The notes: generated by a model not told the origin, from the letters alone. 64,000 bases of DNA from Halopseudomonas litoralis (GCF_900105005.1 NZ_LT629748.1:2790001-2854000); one strand, 5' to 3'; counted from the first letter of the stretch, positions 19,247 through 28,851 are shown. Program-made: numbers and translations.

Positions 19247-20055
19247 GCAGGATTCTGCATTTTTCAGATCTGCATTTTGGTACCGAAGATGCAGCCGTGG
19301 CACAGGCGTTGTTGCAACTGGCTGAGCAACAACAACCTGATCTGTACCTGCTCAGCGGCGATATTACCCAACGTGCACGACGCAGCCAGTTCGCCGCCGC
19401 TCGCGCCTTCATCCAGCTGTTACCGGCAAAGCCGCTGCTGGCGGTACCCGGCAATCACGATCTGCCGTTGTTCAACCTGCCACTGCGCATGCTCAATCCC
19501 TACGGTAACTACCGGCGGGTATTCGGCAATGAACTGGAGCCGGAATTCGAGCGCGATGATCTGCTGGTGGTCGGCGTCAACACCACCCGCGCCGGTCGGC
19601 ATAAGGACGGAGAAGTGTCGGCTGAGCAGATTCAGCGCGTAGCGCAGCGCCTGCAGCGGGCGCACGCAGACCAACTGCGCGTCGTCATGCTGCATCATCC
19701 GATCCGTGCGGTGGAAGAATCAGATGTCAGCAACCTCCTGATTGGCCGCGAACAGGCCGTGCCCTCCTGGATCGACGCCGGCGTGGACCTGCTGCTGGGC
19801 GGGCACATACATCTACCTTACGTGGTGCCGCTCCAGGGCAACCCAGATCAGCAGGCATGGGCAATACAGGCTGGGACGGGCATATCGCAGCGCGTGCGCG
19901 GCAACATACCCAATTCAGTCAACCTTATCGAGCACGACGCACATGACCGGCAACGCCGTTGCCAGATCACGCGCTGGGACTATGCATCAGCAGACAAGCG
20001 CTTCATACCGGTGGAAACAACCGAGTTGCAGCTGAGCGGCTCGGCCAACGCCTAG
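19243..20055 (+). CDS. Calcineurin-like metallophosphoesterase
   Basis: A 270-residue enzyme with all metallophosphoesterase motifs: [27 protein letters not shown] and GGHIHLPY, enough for a two-metal site. It resembles CpdA-type phosphodiesterases in size and motif order, but the substrate is unknown. ATG 19243 overlaps the lipid kinase stop. It meets the convergent yebC-type gene tail to tail, and the two stop codons overlap in CTAG. Confidence 0.9.
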   Translation: MSRILHFSDLHFGTEDAAVAQALLQLAEQQQPDLYLLSGDITQRARRSQFAAARAFIQLLPAKPLLAVPGNHDLPLFNLPLRMLNPYGNYRRVFGNELEPEFERDDLLVVGVNTTRAGRHKDGEVSAEQIQRVAQRLQRAHADQLRVVMLHHPIRAVEESDVSNLLIGREQAVPSWIDAGVDLLLGGHIHLPYVVPLQGNPDQQAWAIQAGTGISQRVRGNIPNSVNLIEHDAHDRQRRCQITRWDYASADKRFIPVETTELQLSGSANA

Positions 20056-20768
20056 ACCTCGGCGTTGTGGTAGATATTCTGCACATCTTCAACATCATTG
20101 AGCATGTCAATGAAACGTTCGAACAGCGGCAGGTCTTCCTCACTGATCGGCGTCGAGGTCTGCGGCAGGAACTGGATCTCGTCCACTTCAAAAGCGATAT
20201 CGCCCAGCGTGTCCGTCAATGCCTGGCGCGCCTTGGCATACTCGGTATTCGGCGTGAATACGGTGATGATGCCGTCTTCATTCTCGATATCGGTAACGTC
20301 CACATCAGCCAGCATCAGGGTTTCGAGCACCGCTTCTTCATCATCTCCGCTGAAAGCCAGGATGGCGCAATGGTCGAACATGTGGCTGACGCTGCCCGGC
20401 GTACCCATTTTGCACTTGGTCTTGGTGAAGCAATGTCGCACATCGGCAATGGTGCGGTTGGGGTTGTCGGTCAGGCAGTCGACGATGACGATACAGTTGC
20501 CCGGACCAAAGCCCTCGTAGCGAGCTACGGCAAAGTCTTCGCCGCCACCACCCTTGGCCTTATCTATGGCCTTGTCGATTACATGGCCTGGTACCTGGTC
20601 TTTCTTGGCCCGCTCGATCAGACCGCGCAGCGCCAGATTGCCGTTGGGGTCGACACCGCCTGACTTCGCACTGACATAGATCTCGCGAGCATATTTGCTG
20701 TAGACCTTGGTTTTGGCATTGGCCGTTTTGGCCATGGATTCTTTGCGGTTTTGGTAAGCGCGTCCCAT
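20052..20768 (-). CDS. YebC/PmpR (TACO1) family protein
   Basis: A 238-residue protein of the YebC family, with the conserved N-terminal block ([18 protein letters not shown]) and middle motif [19 protein letters not shown]. This is the YeeN-like branch rather than the ruvC-linked YebC. Members have been described as transcription regulators (PmpR) and as ribosome-associated translation factors; which applies here is unknown. Its stop overlaps the phosphoesterase stop on the other strand. Confidence 0.92.
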   Translation of the reverse strand: MGRAYQNRKESMAKTANAKTKVYSKYAREIYVSAKSGGVDPNGNLALRGLIERAKKDQVPGHVIDKAIDKAKGGGGEDFAVARYEGFGPGNCIVIVDCLTDNPNRTIADVRHCFTKTKCKMGTPGSVSHMFDHCAILAFSGDDEEAVLETLMLADVDVTDIENEDGIITVFTPNTEYAKARQALTDTLGDIAFEVDEIQFLPQTSTPISEEDLPLFERFIDMLNDVEDVQNIYHNAEV

Positions 20769-20933
20769 CGTGCAACCCCATCAATTCAGAAAGCTCGATT
20801 TTACGCCAGTTGCCCCGGAAGTTGACGGTTTTTTGCTTTACCCGCTGCGGATATAGCTTGAACCCCCACCGCTGCGCCAAGTCTGACCCTACAGAGCGTT
20901 TTCTTACATCCTGTATCACTATAGAGGCCAGGC

Positions 20934-21653
20934 ATGCAAACTCCTTCAGTATTCAGGTCAGCGCTGTTACTGAGTCTGCTGATGCTATTGCTGCAAGGCT
21001 GCGATCGCTGGCCAGCCGATCCTCGCGATTCCCTTGACGCTGCCATAGAGCGCGGCAGCCTGAAAGTAGGTGTGGTGGCCAACCCGCCTTGGGTGAGCGG
21101 CACCAACTCCGACGCCCCGCGAGGCCTGGAAAGCCAGCTGGTGACGCAATTCGCCCGGGAACTGGGTATGACCGTCGAATGGAGCACCGACGGTGTGGAG
21201 GAACAGATCGAGGCGCTCAAATCGTTCCAGCTGGACCTGTTGATTGGTGGCTTTACTGCGTCCAACCCCTGGAAGACCGAGGTCGGTAACACCTTCCCCT
21301 ACTACGTCGAACGCGTCCTGGTAGGCAGCAAGGGCACGCCTCCAACCACCATCGATGGCGAGACGGTATCCATTCTGCCGCACACCGTTCTGGTCCCGCT
21401 GCTGCGAGACCACAAGGCCATAAGCGACATACGCGAGACCCTGGAGAACAGCCCCTACCCGGTAGCAGCAGCGCAATGGCAACTCGGCGGGCTGGGATTG
21501 AACAGCTCCGAAATAGAATTGCTCAAGCACAAGCATGTACTGCTGACACCGCCCGGGGAAAATGCCCTGCTGATGGAGCTGGAGCGGTTCCTGTTCAGAA
21601 ACAGGGATGAGCAGCAGCTCTCCGCACGCCTGTGGCAGGAGATGCAGCCATGA
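20934..21653 (+). CDS. Solute-binding lipoprotein (bacterial SBP family 3)
   Basis: A 239-residue protein with a signal peptide and lipobox (LLLQGC at about residue 22). SLDAAIERGSLKVGVVANPPW and LDLLIGGFTASNPWK match the family-3 periplasmic amino-acid-binding fold. No ABC permease or ATPase is adjacent. Instead its stop overlaps the start of a CDF-type transporter (ATGA), so the two are co-translated. It may feed or sense something for that transporter, but the ligand is unknown. Confidence 0.82.
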   Translation: MQTPSVFRSALLLSLLMLLLQGCDRWPADPRDSLDAAIERGSLKVGVVANPPWVSGTNSDAPRGLESQLVTQFARELGMTVEWSTDGVEEQIEALKSFQLDLLIGGFTASNPWKTEVGNTFPYYVERVLVGSKGTPPTTIDGETVSILPHTVLVPLLRDHKAISDIRETLENSPYPVAAAQWQLGGLGLNSSEIELLKHKHVLLTPPGENALLMELERFLFRNRDEQQLSARLWQEMQP

Positions 21654-22606
21654 AGATTCGCCAAGGGTACGAATTACCCGCAGATAAGGAAAAACTGCTG
21701 CACAAGACCATACGCCTGGAATGGATTTCCATATTCTTCTCGCTGACCATCGTCGTCACCGTGTACCTGGCCATGGGTTCCTCCCAGGCCATGAAAATGG
21801 CGCTGCTCGAAGACCTGCTGGCCTTCGTGCCACCAGCGGTGTTTCTGCTGGCAATGCGGGTTCGTAAACGTTCGCCCGATGAAGGACATCCCTACGGTTA
21901 CAGCCGAGCGATCCTGCTGGCCTTTCTCGCCGCATCCGTCGCAATCCTGATGTTCGGCCTGTTCATGCTATTCGATTCTGCCTCGTCACTGATCAAGCGT
22001 GAACATCCAACTATCGGCCACTTTCAACTGTTCGATTGGCAATATCCGATCTGGAGCGGCTGGGTCATGATCCTCGCCCTGACATATGCCATGGTTCCGC
22101 CGGTCATCCTCGGGCGTATGAAGATGCCACTGGCCAAGGAGCTGCATGAAAGCACCCTGTACGCCGATGCCGACATGAACAAGGCCGACTGGATGACTTC
22201 GGCGGCCGCGATTCTCGGCGTTATCGGCATCGGCCTGGGTTTCTGGTGGGCGGACTCGGTGGCAGCAGCCATCATCTCGCTGGATGTATTGAAGGACGGC
22301 GTCACCCATGTGCGCAAAGCCATGCTCAACCTGATGGATCAACGTCCTACCGAAACAATCGGCAATAAGCCGCTGGGGCTGGAGGACAAGATCGCCGATG
22401 CGCTGCTGCGTGAGCCGGATATTCTGGATGCCTGCTCCCGTTTGCGCGAGGAAGGTCACATCGTCGGCGGAGAAATCTTCGTGGTGCTGGCGCCCGACCA
22501 GACCAACGTGGCGCGCCGTGTACAGGAGATTGCCGAACAGGCGTGCACGCTGGACTGGCGGTTATACGACCTGATCGTGATGCCGGTGGAAAAAATAGAA
22601 CGTTGA
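21650..22606 (+). CDS. Cation diffusion facilitator (CDF) family transporter
   Basis: A 318-residue membrane protein with six predicted helices and a C-terminal cytoplasmic domain, the CDF plan. HPYGYSR in the TM2-TM3 loop is a family hallmark. The metal-site residues differ from FieF/ZitB: TM2 reads LLEDLLAFVPP and TM5 DMNKADW, so no HxxxD pair is seen in TM5. It may belong to a divergent branch with other specificity. ATG 21650 overlaps the stop of the solute-binding lipoprotein. Confidence 0.85.
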   Translation: MKIRQGYELPADKEKLLHKTIRLEWISIFFSLTIVVTVYLAMGSSQAMKMALLEDLLAFVPPAVFLLAMRVRKRSPDEGHPYGYSRAILLAFLAASVAILMFGLFMLFDSASSLIKREHPTIGHFQLFDWQYPIWSGWVMILALTYAMVPPVILGRMKMPLAKELHESTLYADADMNKADWMTSAAAILGVIGIGLGFWWADSVAAAIISLDVLKDGVTHVRKAMLNLMDQRPTETIGNKPLGLEDKIADALLREPDILDACSRLREEGHIVGGEIFVVLAPDQTNVARRVQEIAEQACTLDWRLYDLIVMPVEKIER

Positions 22607-22908
22607 AGAGGAGCCTGTCATGTGGAATCCCACACCAGCAAAATCGCAGTCACCTTCCACCAACTCGACATTCTGGTGGTGCCGCTCCTTTGCCGCCCCT
22701 GCTGCGTCGCTATTGCCAGACCGCCGGGCCCGGCCCATACCGGCGTGGAGAAAGAAGGCGCTGCTGTAGCCCCATGATAGCTCGGTAGTCTACTGCGAGC
22801 GATCAAATCGACGTGCTATCATTGCGCGCCGGTGTGGCCGCATTATGCCGTCACCCTGTTATCCAGCTCCTTATCCAACTCCCCGCTGACGCAGGCAACG
22901 ACTTTCCC
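22607..22908. other. Intergenic stretch, no feature recognised
   Basis: About 300 bases between the CDF gene and the likely flavoprotein start. Open frames here (for example minus strand 22618-22806) are short and composition-driven. If the flavoprotein starts at 22813 rather than 22909, the last 96 bases are coding. I see no RNA gene, repeat or clear promoter. Confidence 0.5.
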
Positions 22909-24129
22909 GTGCAACCCGCCATTCCTTTCTACGATGTGATCATTCTGGGTGCCGGTGCCTCCGGCCTGATGTGCGCGGCGACCGCCGCCCAGCGCGGACG
23001 CCGGGTTCTGGTGCTGGAGAAGGCCAACAAAATCGGCAAGAAGATCCTCATGTCCGGTGGCGGACGCTGCAATTTCACCAATTATCAGGTGGAAGCGGAT
23101 AACTTCCTGTCCAGCAATCCGCATTTCTGCAAGGCTGCGCTGAAACGCTATACCCAGTGGGATTTCATCGACATGGTGGAGCGCTACGGAATCGACTACG
23201 TAGAGCGCCGGCATACACAGTTATTCTGTCGCCATTCTGCGCGGGACGTGCTCGACATGCTGCTTGATGAGTGCGCGCAGGCCGGCGCTGAAATCCGGAC
23301 TCATTGCGAGATCACCGAGGTCCAGGCGCTGGACTCACGCAACCTGCGCTACCGTATCCTCGGGCGGCAGGGCCAGGAACCTTTCCGGCTGGATTGCCAG
23401 TCGCTGGTGGTGGCGACCGGCGCACTGTCCATCCCGACCCTGGGCGGCAGCGGCATCGGTTATGAGATCGCCAGTCAGTTCGGGCTGGCGCTCACCCCGC
23501 GCCGCGCCGGGCTGGTACCTTTCATGTTCAGTGATGCCATGAAAGCCATTTGCGAACGGCTGTCCGGCCTGGCCTTGGAAGTCACGGCCAGCTGTAATGG
23601 CCAGAGTTTTACCGAGAACATGCTGTTCACTCACCGTGGTATCAGTGGCCCGGCGATCCTGCAGATTTCCAGTTACTGGCAGCCCGGCGACACCCTGAAT
23701 CTCGACCTGCTGCCCGGTATCGACGCATTCCAATGGCTACGTGAAGCCAGACAGCAGCAGGGCAGACAGTTGCTGAAAACCCTGCTGGCTCAGCAGCTCG
23801 GTCGAGCCCTGGTAGCGGAACTGCAACTATTGTGGTGGCCCGACACGTCAGCAATACCGCTGGCCGATTACAGCGATAAGCAATTGCTGGAGATTGCCGA
23901 GCAGCTCAACCAATGGTCCCTGAAGCCGTCGGCGACCGAGGGTTACCGCACTGCCGAAGTGACTCTGGGCGGGGTAGCCACCGATGGCATCAGCTCAAAG
24001 ACCATGGAAGCCAAAGACTGTCCCGGGTTGTACTTCGTGGGTGAGGTACTGGATGTCAGCGGCCAGTTGGGCGGCTTCAATTTCCAGTGGGCCTGGTCTT
24101 CCGGCTATAGCGCCGGGCTCGTCGTCTGA
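22909..24129 (+). CDS. NAD(P)/FAD-dependent oxidoreductase, HI0933/YhiN family
   Basis: A 406-residue flavoprotein. The Rossmann FAD motif DVIILGAGASGLMCAATAA is at the N-terminus, KKILMSGGGRCNFTN follows, and GGVATDGISSKTMEA plus GLYFVGEVLDVSGQLGG are near the end, all hallmarks of the HI0933 (YhiN) family. The family's reaction is not established. I prefer GTG 22909 because it starts just before the FAD motif; a start at 22813 would add 32 residues not like the family. Its last 53 bases overlap the convergent Lnt-like gene. Confidence 0.9.
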   Translation: MQPAIPFYDVIILGAGASGLMCAATAAQRGRRVLVLEKANKIGKKILMSGGGRCNFTNYQVEADNFLSSNPHFCKAALKRYTQWDFIDMVERYGIDYVERRHTQLFCRHSARDVLDMLLDECAQAGAEIRTHCEITEVQALDSRNLRYRILGRQGQEPFRLDCQSLVVATGALSIPTLGGSGIGYEIASQFGLALTPRRAGLVPFMFSDAMKAICERLSGLALEVTASCNGQSFTENMLFTHRGISGPAILQISSYWQPGDTLNLDLLPGIDAFQWLREARQQQGRQLLKTLLAQQLGRALVAELQLLWWPDTSAIPLADYSDKQLLEIAEQLNQWSLKPSATEGYRTAEVTLGGVATDGISSKTMEAKDCPGLYFVGEVLDVSGQLGGFNFQWAWSSGYSAGLVV

Positions 24130-25744
24130 CGGCGGGCCTGCCGCGCCACAGTGCCAGCCCAATCAGCATCGCTGCCAAACCCTGAGTCATGTTCAAGAAC
24201 AGCTGCGGATGGCGACTGTAGAAACTGCCGCCCGCCGCTTCATCGAAGGGCACGGCAGCCAGCAATTCCGCTCTGTTGAATGCCGCACTGTTGGCCAATC
24301 GACGACCATTGGGCGCGGTAACCACCGAGGGTCCGTTGTTGATCAAATGCGCCATCGGCACGCGGTTTTCCACGCCGCGCAGGATCGACATGTTGGCATG
24401 CTGGAACGGTTGGGAAGTCTCACCAAACCAGTTATCCTGAGACAGGAACAGCAACATCTTGCCGGCACCGTCGGTGTTGACCGCCTCGGCAACAAAACCC
24501 GGAAATGCCGCCTCGTAGCACACCTTGGGTACGACGCGCATGCCGCCCATATCAAATATCACATGCTCATCACCTGCGCCAAGCGGACGCAGAAACTCAC
24601 CAAACACCCAGTCTGTCACCGGCTTCAGCAGCGGCCATGACCAGGGTTCCGGCAAGTACTCACCGAAGGGCATGCGCAACATCTTGCGATATTGCGCAGC
24701 CAGTTCGCCCTGCCCATCCAGCATCGCCACGGTATTGAAACTGACTCGCTGCGCATCCTGCCAGCGCCGCTCGACATCATGGAAAATCAGCGGTACGCCT
24801 TGTTCGGCTACCGTCTGTGCATAGCGAGCACGCACACTGTAATTATCGAAATAGCCCTTATAGCGTGCCTCGGGCCATGCCACCCACTGCGCACCCGCAG
24901 CGATAAGCCGCTCGGTGGAAGCCAATTCCGGCGGATATTCCCGACTGAAGCCGATGGCCGGCTTCGGGATACCCAAGGTGATGGCGTCATTGGGCTGCAC
25001 CAGCCCGATCTGACGGGTATCCCATTGCTGCATGCGCCGGTCCCACTGGTGCAGACTGGTATAGCCATAACCCAACCAGCCAATCAGCAGCGCCCAGGCC
25101 AGACAACTGATCGCCCGCGAAAACCGTGCCTGAAAATGTTTCTGCGGCGCCAGCAGATGAAAAACCAGCATGCTGAACAGCATCATCATCGCATCAAGCC
25201 CGGGCGCCCCGGTAAACTCGATGGCCTGCAACGCCGGTAGGAAGGATGTCTGTCCATCGGCGAAATGGGTCTTGAACAGCATGGGATAGGCCGCCATGAC
25301 CGACACCATGACGCTGGGAAAGAGCAGCAGCTCCCAATCACACAGCCGTGCTGCAAGCCAGCGATAGATCATGCAACCCAGACCGATGACCAGCCCGAGA
25401 TAACACCAGAACAGGGATGCCAAAACCGTGCTCAGCAGAGGACTGATCTGCTTGAGGTTAACCATGAATTCCGCCAGCCAGTAGCTGCCCCCGGCAAAAC
25501 AAAGCGTGCCGGCAAACCAACCAAGCAACAGAGCAGACAACGGGCGGACATCACGCAGGGCAAATAACAGCGGCACCCAAGCCAGCCAGCCCACCCAGTA
25601 CAGGTTTGCGCTCAACCATGGCACACATAGCAGAAAGCCGCTGAGCCCGGCTAACGACAATCGCAACAGCGTTCGTGCCAATGACTCATGCAGTCGCTCA
25701 GAACGGATATCCGCAGCCAGAAAGTCAGGAGTAGTATAGGGCAT
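24077..25744 (-). CDS. Apolipoprotein N-acyltransferase-like protein (Lnt paralogue)
   Basis: A 555-residue protein with six to seven N-terminal membrane helices, a periplasmic nitrilase-type domain and a C-terminal helix, the layout of Lnt. The Glu-Lys-Cys triad is present: E in WPEARYKG, K in QYRKMLRMPFGEYLP and C in VPKVCYEAAFP. Lnt adds the third acyl chain to lipoproteins. The housekeeping lnt of pseudomonads normally sits by corC/ybeX, which are absent here, so this looks like a second, specialised copy. ATG at 25744; the ORF is open further upstream but without family sequence. Confidence 0.85.
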   Translation of the reverse strand: MPYTTPDFLAADIRSERLHESLARTLLRLSLAGLSGFLLCVPWLSANLYWVGWLAWVPLLFALRDVRPLSALLLGWFAGTLCFAGGSYWLAEFMVNLKQISPLLSTVLASLFWCYLGLVIGLGCMIYRWLAARLCDWELLLFPSVMVSVMAAYPMLFKTHFADGQTSFLPALQAIEFTGAPGLDAMMMLFSMLVFHLLAPQKHFQARFSRAISCLAWALLIGWLGYGYTSLHQWDRRMQQWDTRQIGLVQPNDAITLGIPKPAIGFSREYPPELASTERLIAAGAQWVAWPEARYKGYFDNYSVRARYAQTVAEQGVPLIFHDVERRWQDAQRVSFNTVAMLDGQGELAAQYRKMLRMPFGEYLPEPWSWPLLKPVTDWVFGEFLRPLGAGDEHVIFDMGGMRVVPKVCYEAAFPGFVAEAVNTDGAGKMLLFLSQDNWFGETSQPFQHANMSILRGVENRVPMAHLINNGPSVVTAPNGRRLANSAAFNRAELLAAVPFDEAAGGSFYSRHPQLFLNMTQGLAAMLIGLALWRGRPAVRRRARRYSRKTRPTGN

Positions 25745-26282
25745 CAGCGCAGCTTTGTAACAAGGGCCTGACCGCACCCTAGGTTGCATGGAATAACACC
25801 GCAATACCCTGTTCGGGTGAGCATGGCAGCTTGGGGACATTGTTATGTTGTGCCCATTTCCCCTGCTGACAGATTAGCCTTATAATGCCCTGCTGACGTA
25901 AAGTTGACAGATTGCGCAATAAAGCATAAAAAACAACAGAACTCTGGCGGTAAGCTGCAGCTGATGACATTATGCTACCTCTTATAACGATCCGGATTGT
26001 CAGGGTTTTCAATCGCTCCACGCCCGATCAAGTTATAGCAGAAGCAAAAAGCAGCACATGGAATCTGTGCCAGGCGGAAGAAAAGCGGGAACCATTCTTG
26101 TCTGATTACCTCAAAGGCCATTGTCAGGCTGAGGCTGGCTGGCGCTCGTATGGGAGACTGAGGTTGCACAGGAACAGTACAACTGCATGAATAATCTTTC
26201 TGCACTGTATGTATAACCGTCTGCCAAAGTCGTTTTGTCATTTGTATCGGCTCGCCGATCACGTAAACGGCAGTAGTAAATT
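25745..26282. other. AT-richer intergenic region before dbpA
   Basis: About 540 bases of visibly lower GC than the flanks. On the minus strand a 63-codon frame at 25779-25970 (MSSAAAYRQSSVVFYALL) has AGAGG before its ATG and could be a small protein upstream of the Lnt-like gene, but nothing in it is recognised. Another minus frame (25975-26262) overlaps nothing but lacks a ribosome site. No RNA gene or palindrome was seen. Confidence 0.4.
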
Positions 26283-26447
26283 ATGAGTAACTCGAAACGG
26301 GGCTGGAATTGGGCCTACCACAAGGCGCGGAGTTATCACGTCTCGCGCTTTCAGGCGTGTTACCGCGCGACACGCTTTCAGCTATTTGGCGATACCGGGT
26401 CTTTCGTCACCCACGGCGGCTTCCGTAAATCGCGGATCCGCAGCTGA
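26283..26447 (+). CDS. Possible small basic protein, 54 residues
   Basis: A short open frame starts at ATG 26283 (MSNSKRGWNWAYHKARSYH) and ends with TGA at 26445-26447. The product is rich in Arg, aromatic and His residues (RFQACYRATRFQLFGDTG) and has pseudomonad-like codon use, in contrast with the AT-rich DNA just upstream. There is no good Shine-Dalgarno. It lies 57 bases before dbpA on the same strand. Function unknown. Confidence 0.4.
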   Translation: MSNSKRGWNWAYHKARSYHVSRFQACYRATRFQLFGDTGSFVTHGGFRKSRIRS

Positions 26448-26504
26448 CCGGGCACGGCACGCCTTCTGTTACACTGTGGCACCTACCATCTGCAGGTTGC
26501 CACC

Positions 26505-27884
26505 GTGAGCACAAACCCCTTCTCCTCTCTTCCATTGCCCTCTTCCCTGCTGAATACCATTGAGCATCTGGGTTATCAGAGCATGACACCCGTGCAGTCT
26601 GCTGCATTGCCGATCATTCTCGCTGGACAGGATCTGATTGCGCGCTCACGGACCGGCAGCGGCAAGACAGCCGCCTTCGGTATCGGCTTGCTGACCCCGC
26701 TCAACCCGGCCTTTTTCGGCTGCCAGGCGCTGGTGCTCAGTCCGACACGGGAACTGGCAGGACAGACCGCAACGGCGCTGCGTGCGCTGGCCCGGGGTAT
26801 CCCCAACATCAAGATCATCACCCTATGCGGTGGCACGCCCTTTGGCCCGCAAGCGGCATCGCTGGAACAGGGTGCTCACGTCATCGTCGGCACACCGGGA
26901 CGAGTCAAGGATCATCTGGAGCGCGGCACCCTGAGTCTGGACAAGCTCAATTGCCTGGTGCTGGACGAGGCTGATCGCATGCTGGACATGGGCTTTCATG
27001 AAAGCATCAGCGAGATCATTGCCCACACGCCCGAGCGGCGGCAGACACTGCTGTTCTCCGCCACCTACCCACCGGGTATAGAGCAACTCGCCGGACGCTT
27101 CCTGCGCGAGCCGCAACAGGTGGTCATCACCGAGACCGAGCCGGTCAATCCGATCACCCAGCGCTTCTATGAAATCACTGCCGACGACAGAATGAATGCG
27201 GTACTGCGCTTGCTGGCAGCAGAGCGCCCACAGCCCTGCATCGTCTTCTGCCATACCCGCCAGCAATGCCAGCAATTGCAGCAGTTGTTGGCCGGCAACG
27301 GTGTGAGTGCTCAGGCGCTGCATGGCGATATGGAACAGCGTGAGCGCGACCAGGTGCTGGCGATGTTCGCCAATCAGAGCTGCAGCGTGCTGGTGGCCAC
27401 CGATGTGGCCGCACGCGGCATCGATGTGGAAGGCGTCGCAGCGGTGATCAACGCTGAGCTGTCACCTGATCCGGCGGTGCATACGCACCGCATCGGACGC
27501 AGCGGTCGCGCCGGGCAGCCCGGCCTGGCCTTGAGCCTGGTGGCCCCGGCCGAACAGGGACGTGCGCGCAGCATTGAACAACTGCTGGATCAGTCGCTGC
27601 CCTGGCAGGATCTGGATACACTACCCGAACGCCTCGACAAGCCGTTGCTGCCGCCAATGCGCACGCTCGCGGTATCCGGCGGGCGCAAGGACAAGGTTCG
27701 CCCCGGCGACTTGCTCGGCGCTCTCACCGGCGAGGCAGGCTTGCCCGGCGATGCCATCGGCAAGATCAGCATCAGTGATTTTCAGGCGTTGGTAGCGGTG
27801 CGCTGGGATCTGGCCAATACCGCTTTGGAGAGAGTGGAGGAAGGCAAGATCAAGGGCCGCAGATTCAAGGTGCGCCTGTTGTAG
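26505..27884 (+). CDS. dbpA: ATP-dependent RNA helicase DbpA
   Basis: A 459-residue DEAD-box helicase. GTG start at 26505. Seen: Q motif (YQSMTPVQSAALP), Walker [23 protein letters not shown], and motif VI HRIGRSGRAG. The C-terminal 75 residues (RPGDLLGALTGEAGL, IKGRRFKVRLL) form the DbpA RNA-recognition domain, which in E. coli binds hairpin 92 of 23S rRNA; DbpA acts in late 50S assembly. The C-terminal domain separates it from RhlE at 39.9 kb. Confidence 0.96.
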   Translation: MSTNPFSSLPLPSSLLNTIEHLGYQSMTPVQSAALPIILAGQDLIARSRTGSGKTAAFGIGLLTPLNPAFFGCQALVLSPTRELAGQTATALRALARGIPNIKIITLCGGTPFGPQAASLEQGAHVIVGTPGRVKDHLERGTLSLDKLNCLVLDEADRMLDMGFHESISEIIAHTPERRQTLLFSATYPPGIEQLAGRFLREPQQVVITETEPVNPITQRFYEITADDRMNAVLRLLAAERPQPCIVFCHTRQQCQQLQQLLAGNGVSAQALHGDMEQRERDQVLAMFANQSCSVLVATDVAARGIDVEGVAAVINAELSPDPAVHTHRIGRSGRAGQPGLALSLVAPAEQGRARSIEQLLDQSLPWQDLDTLPERLDKPLLPPMRTLAVSGGRKDKVRPGDLLGALTGEAGLPGDAIGKISISDFQALVAVRWDLANTALERVEEGKIKGRRFKVRLL

Positions 27885-27926
27885 GAATCACACCCCGCCT
27901 ACGCTGTCACGCAGCAAATCGGAGTT

Positions 27927-28010
27927 GTAGCGCCCCGGTCCGCGTTCGGGCGCTACTCCTGCTTCTGACGGTCTTGAAGCAGGTCGTCGAGCACGCGCTC
28001 GACAACCCGA
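27927..28010. repeat. Composite dispersed repeat, copy 1
   Basis: An inverted repeat GTAGCGCCC/GGGCGCTAC (27927-27935, 27948-27956) is followed by a block at 27974-28008 containing GTCGTCGAGC and CGACAACCC. The second block matches 38829-38863 in 28 of 35 positions, and that copy also follows a GTAGCGC palindrome. It lies between the convergent dbpA and a membrane-protein gene. It is an extragenic REP-like element. Confidence 0.7.
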
Positions 28011-28058
28011 AACTCCCACCCAACACGCGCTTCAGAAGGTTCCGGTGCGGGAGCCGCT

Positions 28059-28532
28059 TCAGCCCAGCACGCGCAACCCGCGCTTGCCCCGGGGACGCGT
28101 CAGGCGGCCGAACAGCCAGCTGCCAACCCCGACCGACACCATGATGGCCAGCAGGCCCGGCATTTCCAGCGTTGCGGCGGAAAAGCTGTAGGTCGGCAGA
28201 AACTGCCCCACGACCTTAAACGCCAGCCAGATACCACCCGCTCCTGCCAGAGCAAACAGCAACCAGCGCCACGGACGGAATACCCGCGACAACCCCTCGG
28301 CCACCGGCAAGGCCACCGCCAGCGTTGTCGCCACCATGATCAGGAACAACTGCGCAAAGCTCAGCAGGTCCGGCCAGGTATCGGCGAGTCGCGCGGTAAC
28401 ACTGGTGGGTATTTCCAGCTGTTGCAGCGCAGCCATATGAATCTGAGTCTGCACCAGACAGCCGAGAAAGGTCGCCACCAGGACGGCCAACAGATAGAAA
28501 GCGATGACTCGCAGAGTAGCAACCAGCGACAT
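28059..28532 (-). CDS. Small membrane protein, four helices
   Basis: A 157-residue protein with about four hydrophobic segments (VIAFYLLAVLVATFLGCLV, LFLIMVATTLAVALPVAEG, WLLFALAGAGGIWLAFKVVG, LLAIMVSVGVGSWLFG) and a basic C-terminal tail. I do not recognise the family. It starts 3 bases after the stop of the 91-residue gene and reads the same way, so they are probably co-transcribed. Confidence 0.75.
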   Translation of the reverse strand: MSLVATLRVIAFYLLAVLVATFLGCLVQTQIHMAALQQLEIPTSVTARLADTWPDLLSFAQLFLIMVATTLAVALPVAEGLSRVFRPWRWLLFALAGAGGIWLAFKVVGQFLPTYSFSAATLEMPGLLAIMVSVGVGSWLFGRLTRPRGKRGLRVLG

Positions 28533-28535
28533 TGT

Positions 28536-28811
28536 CTATTCCTTGTCAGGCAGGTCCGGCAGATTGCGCAGAGCCTGTTCATAAGCCTCTAAGTCAAAAG
28601 GCGTGTTCTGTTCCAGCATCAGGTTGATGTGGTAAGCCAATACCTGAGCCATCAGGCCCAGAATATCTTCACGCCCATAGCCAACCAGGGTCAGCTTGTT
28701 CAGCGTGGCCTGAGCCGCCGCTGGCTCGCCCGCAGCGAGCTGGTTCTCTACCGCTTCAACCAGCTTTGTATGGGCAAAGGCCTCATCGGCCGTGTCATCG
28801 GATGAATGCAT
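28536..28811 (-). CDS. Small hypothetical protein, helical
   Basis: A 91-residue acidic, apparently all-helical soluble protein (ENQLAAGEPAAAQATLNKL, DILGLMAQVLAYHINLML). No known motif. The tight link to the membrane-protein gene downstream suggests a shared role. The fba terminator lies 14 bases upstream, so it is likely read from its own promoter or by read-through. Confidence 0.65.
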   Translation of the reverse strand: MHSSDDTADEAFAHTKLVEAVENQLAAGEPAAAQATLNKLTLVGYGREDILGLMAQVLAYHINLMLEQNTPFDLEAYEQALRNLPDLPDKE

Positions 28812-28824
28812 GTCTCGGACTCGC

Positions 28825-28851
28825 AGAAAAAGGCGCCGGCATGCCGGCGCC
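28825..28851 (-). terminator. Rho-independent terminator after fba
   Basis: On the minus strand a perfect stem GGCGCCGGC/GCCGGCGCC (28832-28851, two-base centre) is followed by TTTTTCT. It begins 8 bases after the fba stop, a textbook terminator for the tkt-epd-pgk-fba direction. Confidence 0.9.
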
